A DNA stretch of 64,000 nt from Streptomyces sp. SJL17-4 (GTDB lineage Bacteria > Actinomycetota > Actinomycetes > Streptomycetales > Streptomycetaceae). Below the pieces are notes generated by a model, which was not told where the DNA came from, made no database searches, and saw only the letters and a program-made list of their open reading frames with translations. The stretch covers positions 4,030,001 to 4,094,000 of the forward strand of contig NZ_CP104578.1 in assembly GCF_036826855.1 (NCBI RefSeq). Reading direction: 5' to 3'. The position numbers and the translations under genes were made by a program. Of the stretch, positions 63,259 to 64,000 are shown in pieces. Positions within the stretch are counted from its first letter, which is position 1. The number at the start of each line of letters is the position of its first letter.

Positions 63259-63287
63259 GGGGCGGGGCCCGCACACGGCCCCGCCCC
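63259..63287 (+). terminator. Terminator after the ABC operon
   Basis: An 11-bp perfect stem (63259-63269 with 63277-63287) with a 7-nt loop lies about 58 bp after the permease stop. Just before it, short direct repeats of CCACCGCCACCCGTAAA-type run from 63205 to 63243. Confidence 0.8.
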
Positions 63288-63462
63288 CGATTCCCGTACG
63301 ACATGTCGTCGTTACCGGCCATTCAGACGCGCTTGCGACGCTCACGCAATGAAGCGCTCCGTGACCCCGCCCGGCAGGGCGGCCCTCCCCAAGGGGAGAC
63401 TTCCCTCCCCCACGGCCCGCTCCGACGCGCCCGACCACGCCTTCGCGCGGAAGAATGGGGCC

Positions 63463-64000
63463 ATGAGCCAGCAGCCCGCCGAGGTCCCGGTCCAGTCCTC
63501 CGCCACGCAGTCCGCCACGCAGTCCGTCCCGGCGTCCGCCCCGCAATCCGCCGCGCAGCCCACCGACTCCATAGCCACGCGCCGCGCGCAGGTGGTCAAC
63601 GGTGCCGTCGTGACCGACATCGACGCGGACATCGACTCCGACCCGGACACCTACAAGGACGACGGCGCACTCGGCGACGAGCTGCCGCAGGGGCGCTTCC
63701 TCGACCGGGAGCGCAGCTGGCTCGCCTTCAACGAGCGCGTGCTCGAACTGGCCGAGGACCCCACCACCCCGCTCCTCGAACGGGCGAACTTCCTCGCGAT
63801 CTTCGCGTCGAACCTCGACGAGTTCTTCATGGTCCGGGTCGCCGGCCTCAAGCGCCGCATCGCCACCGGCGTCGCCACCCGTTCCGCCTCCGGCCTCCAG
63901 CCCCGCGAGGTCCTGGACCTGATCTGGACCCGCTCGCGCGAGCTCATGGCCCGGCACGCGGCCTGCTTCCAGCAGGACGTGGCCCCCGCCCTGGCCGACG
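63463..64000 (+). CDS. ppk: Polyphosphate kinase (partial, 5' end)
   Basis: The first about 179 codons are in the window. A Ser/Gln/Ala-rich disordered N-terminus of about 60 residues is followed by [55 protein letters not shown]. This is the diagnostic N-terminal domain of Ppk1, which makes polyphosphate from ATP. The catalytic domains with the phospho-histidine are beyond the window. In streptomycetes ppk is Pho-controlled, but I saw no clear GTTCA repeats within 260 bp upstream. Confidence 0.93.
   Translation, partial: MSQQPAEVPVQSSATQSATQSVPASAPQSAAQPTDSIATRRAQVVNGAVVTDIDADIDSDPDTYKDDGALGDELPQGRFLDRERSWLAFNERVLELAEDPTTPLLERANFLAIFASNLDEFFMVRVAGLKRRIATGVATRSASGLQPREVLDLIWTRSRELMARHAACFQQDVAPALAD

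Noticed and set aside
63202..63462. PHO boxes upstream of ppk
   Set aside because: No GTTCA-type 11-bp direct repeats in proper register could be read; ppk may have a degenerate site or none here.

Overview
This is a high-GC actinobacterial chromosome segment, almost certainly Streptomyces. Codons are strongly GC3-biased, GTG starts are common, 4-nt ATGA/GTGA overlaps join genes, and mycothiol genes (mshA, mshD), carD, glnR, nur, phoRP/phoU, rsiG and a start of ppk are all present. The order of these genes matches, from memory, the conserved core region of S. coelicolor around SCO4145-SCO4235. No tRNA, rRNA, CRISPR array, insertion sequence or prophage was seen.

Layout. 1-3139 (minus strand) carries the 3'-truncated cysS, ispF, ispD and carD. 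3800-7379 is a phosphate-control block: a lipoprotein gene converging on phoP-phoR, a divergent promoter with PHO-box repeats, and phoU. 7471-14700 holds a Cys-rich mini-protein, a GNAT enzyme, a secreted protein, gpmA, an MFS pump, a metallo-beta-lactamase-fold hydrolase with a divergent AraC regulator, and a Tat-exported beta-helix protein. 14786-23045 holds ybjN-mshA, a methyltransferase, an NlpC/P60 hydrolase, a receiver-PP2C phosphatase, DUF2516, an HbhA-like protein, an XRE regulator and a TOPRIM protein.

23067-36172 is the more variable part. It has decayed genes (HxlR and RidA fragments, half a methyltransferase), short tandem repeats, several regulator-exporter pairs (MarR-MFS-WYL, TetR-TetR-ABC), a HelR-type RNA polymerase recycling ATPase and an Eis-like acetyltransferase. 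36312-38994 returns to core genes: rsiG (anti-WhiG, c-di-GMP binding), dtd, ygfZ and nur. An operon at 39042-42023 (HEPN/Abi-like protein, N6-adenine methylase, half-size specificity subunit) sits between nur and the nitrobindin gene. It looks like an inserted defence cassette and is the best candidate here for an undescribed system.

42408-50623 has nitrobindin, a 32-residue membrane peptide, an operon of three paralogous membrane-anchored proteins, a DsrE protein, DUF3099, a sulfur cluster (DUF1416, rhodanese, and a Cys-containing leader peptide that was not pre-annotated), DUF2993, a membrane protein and a MoaD-like protein. 50669-57091 holds an alpha/beta hydrolase, glnR (with an unusual leader), a LacI regulator, and an HtrA-type protease next to an MprAB-like two-component system. 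57071-64000 holds PI-PLC, 5'-nucleotidase, mshD, a YtrA-type GntR regulator with its ABC transporter, and the start of ppk.

The main physiological themes are phosphate and nitrogen control, redox and sulfur metabolism, envelope stress, and regulated export.
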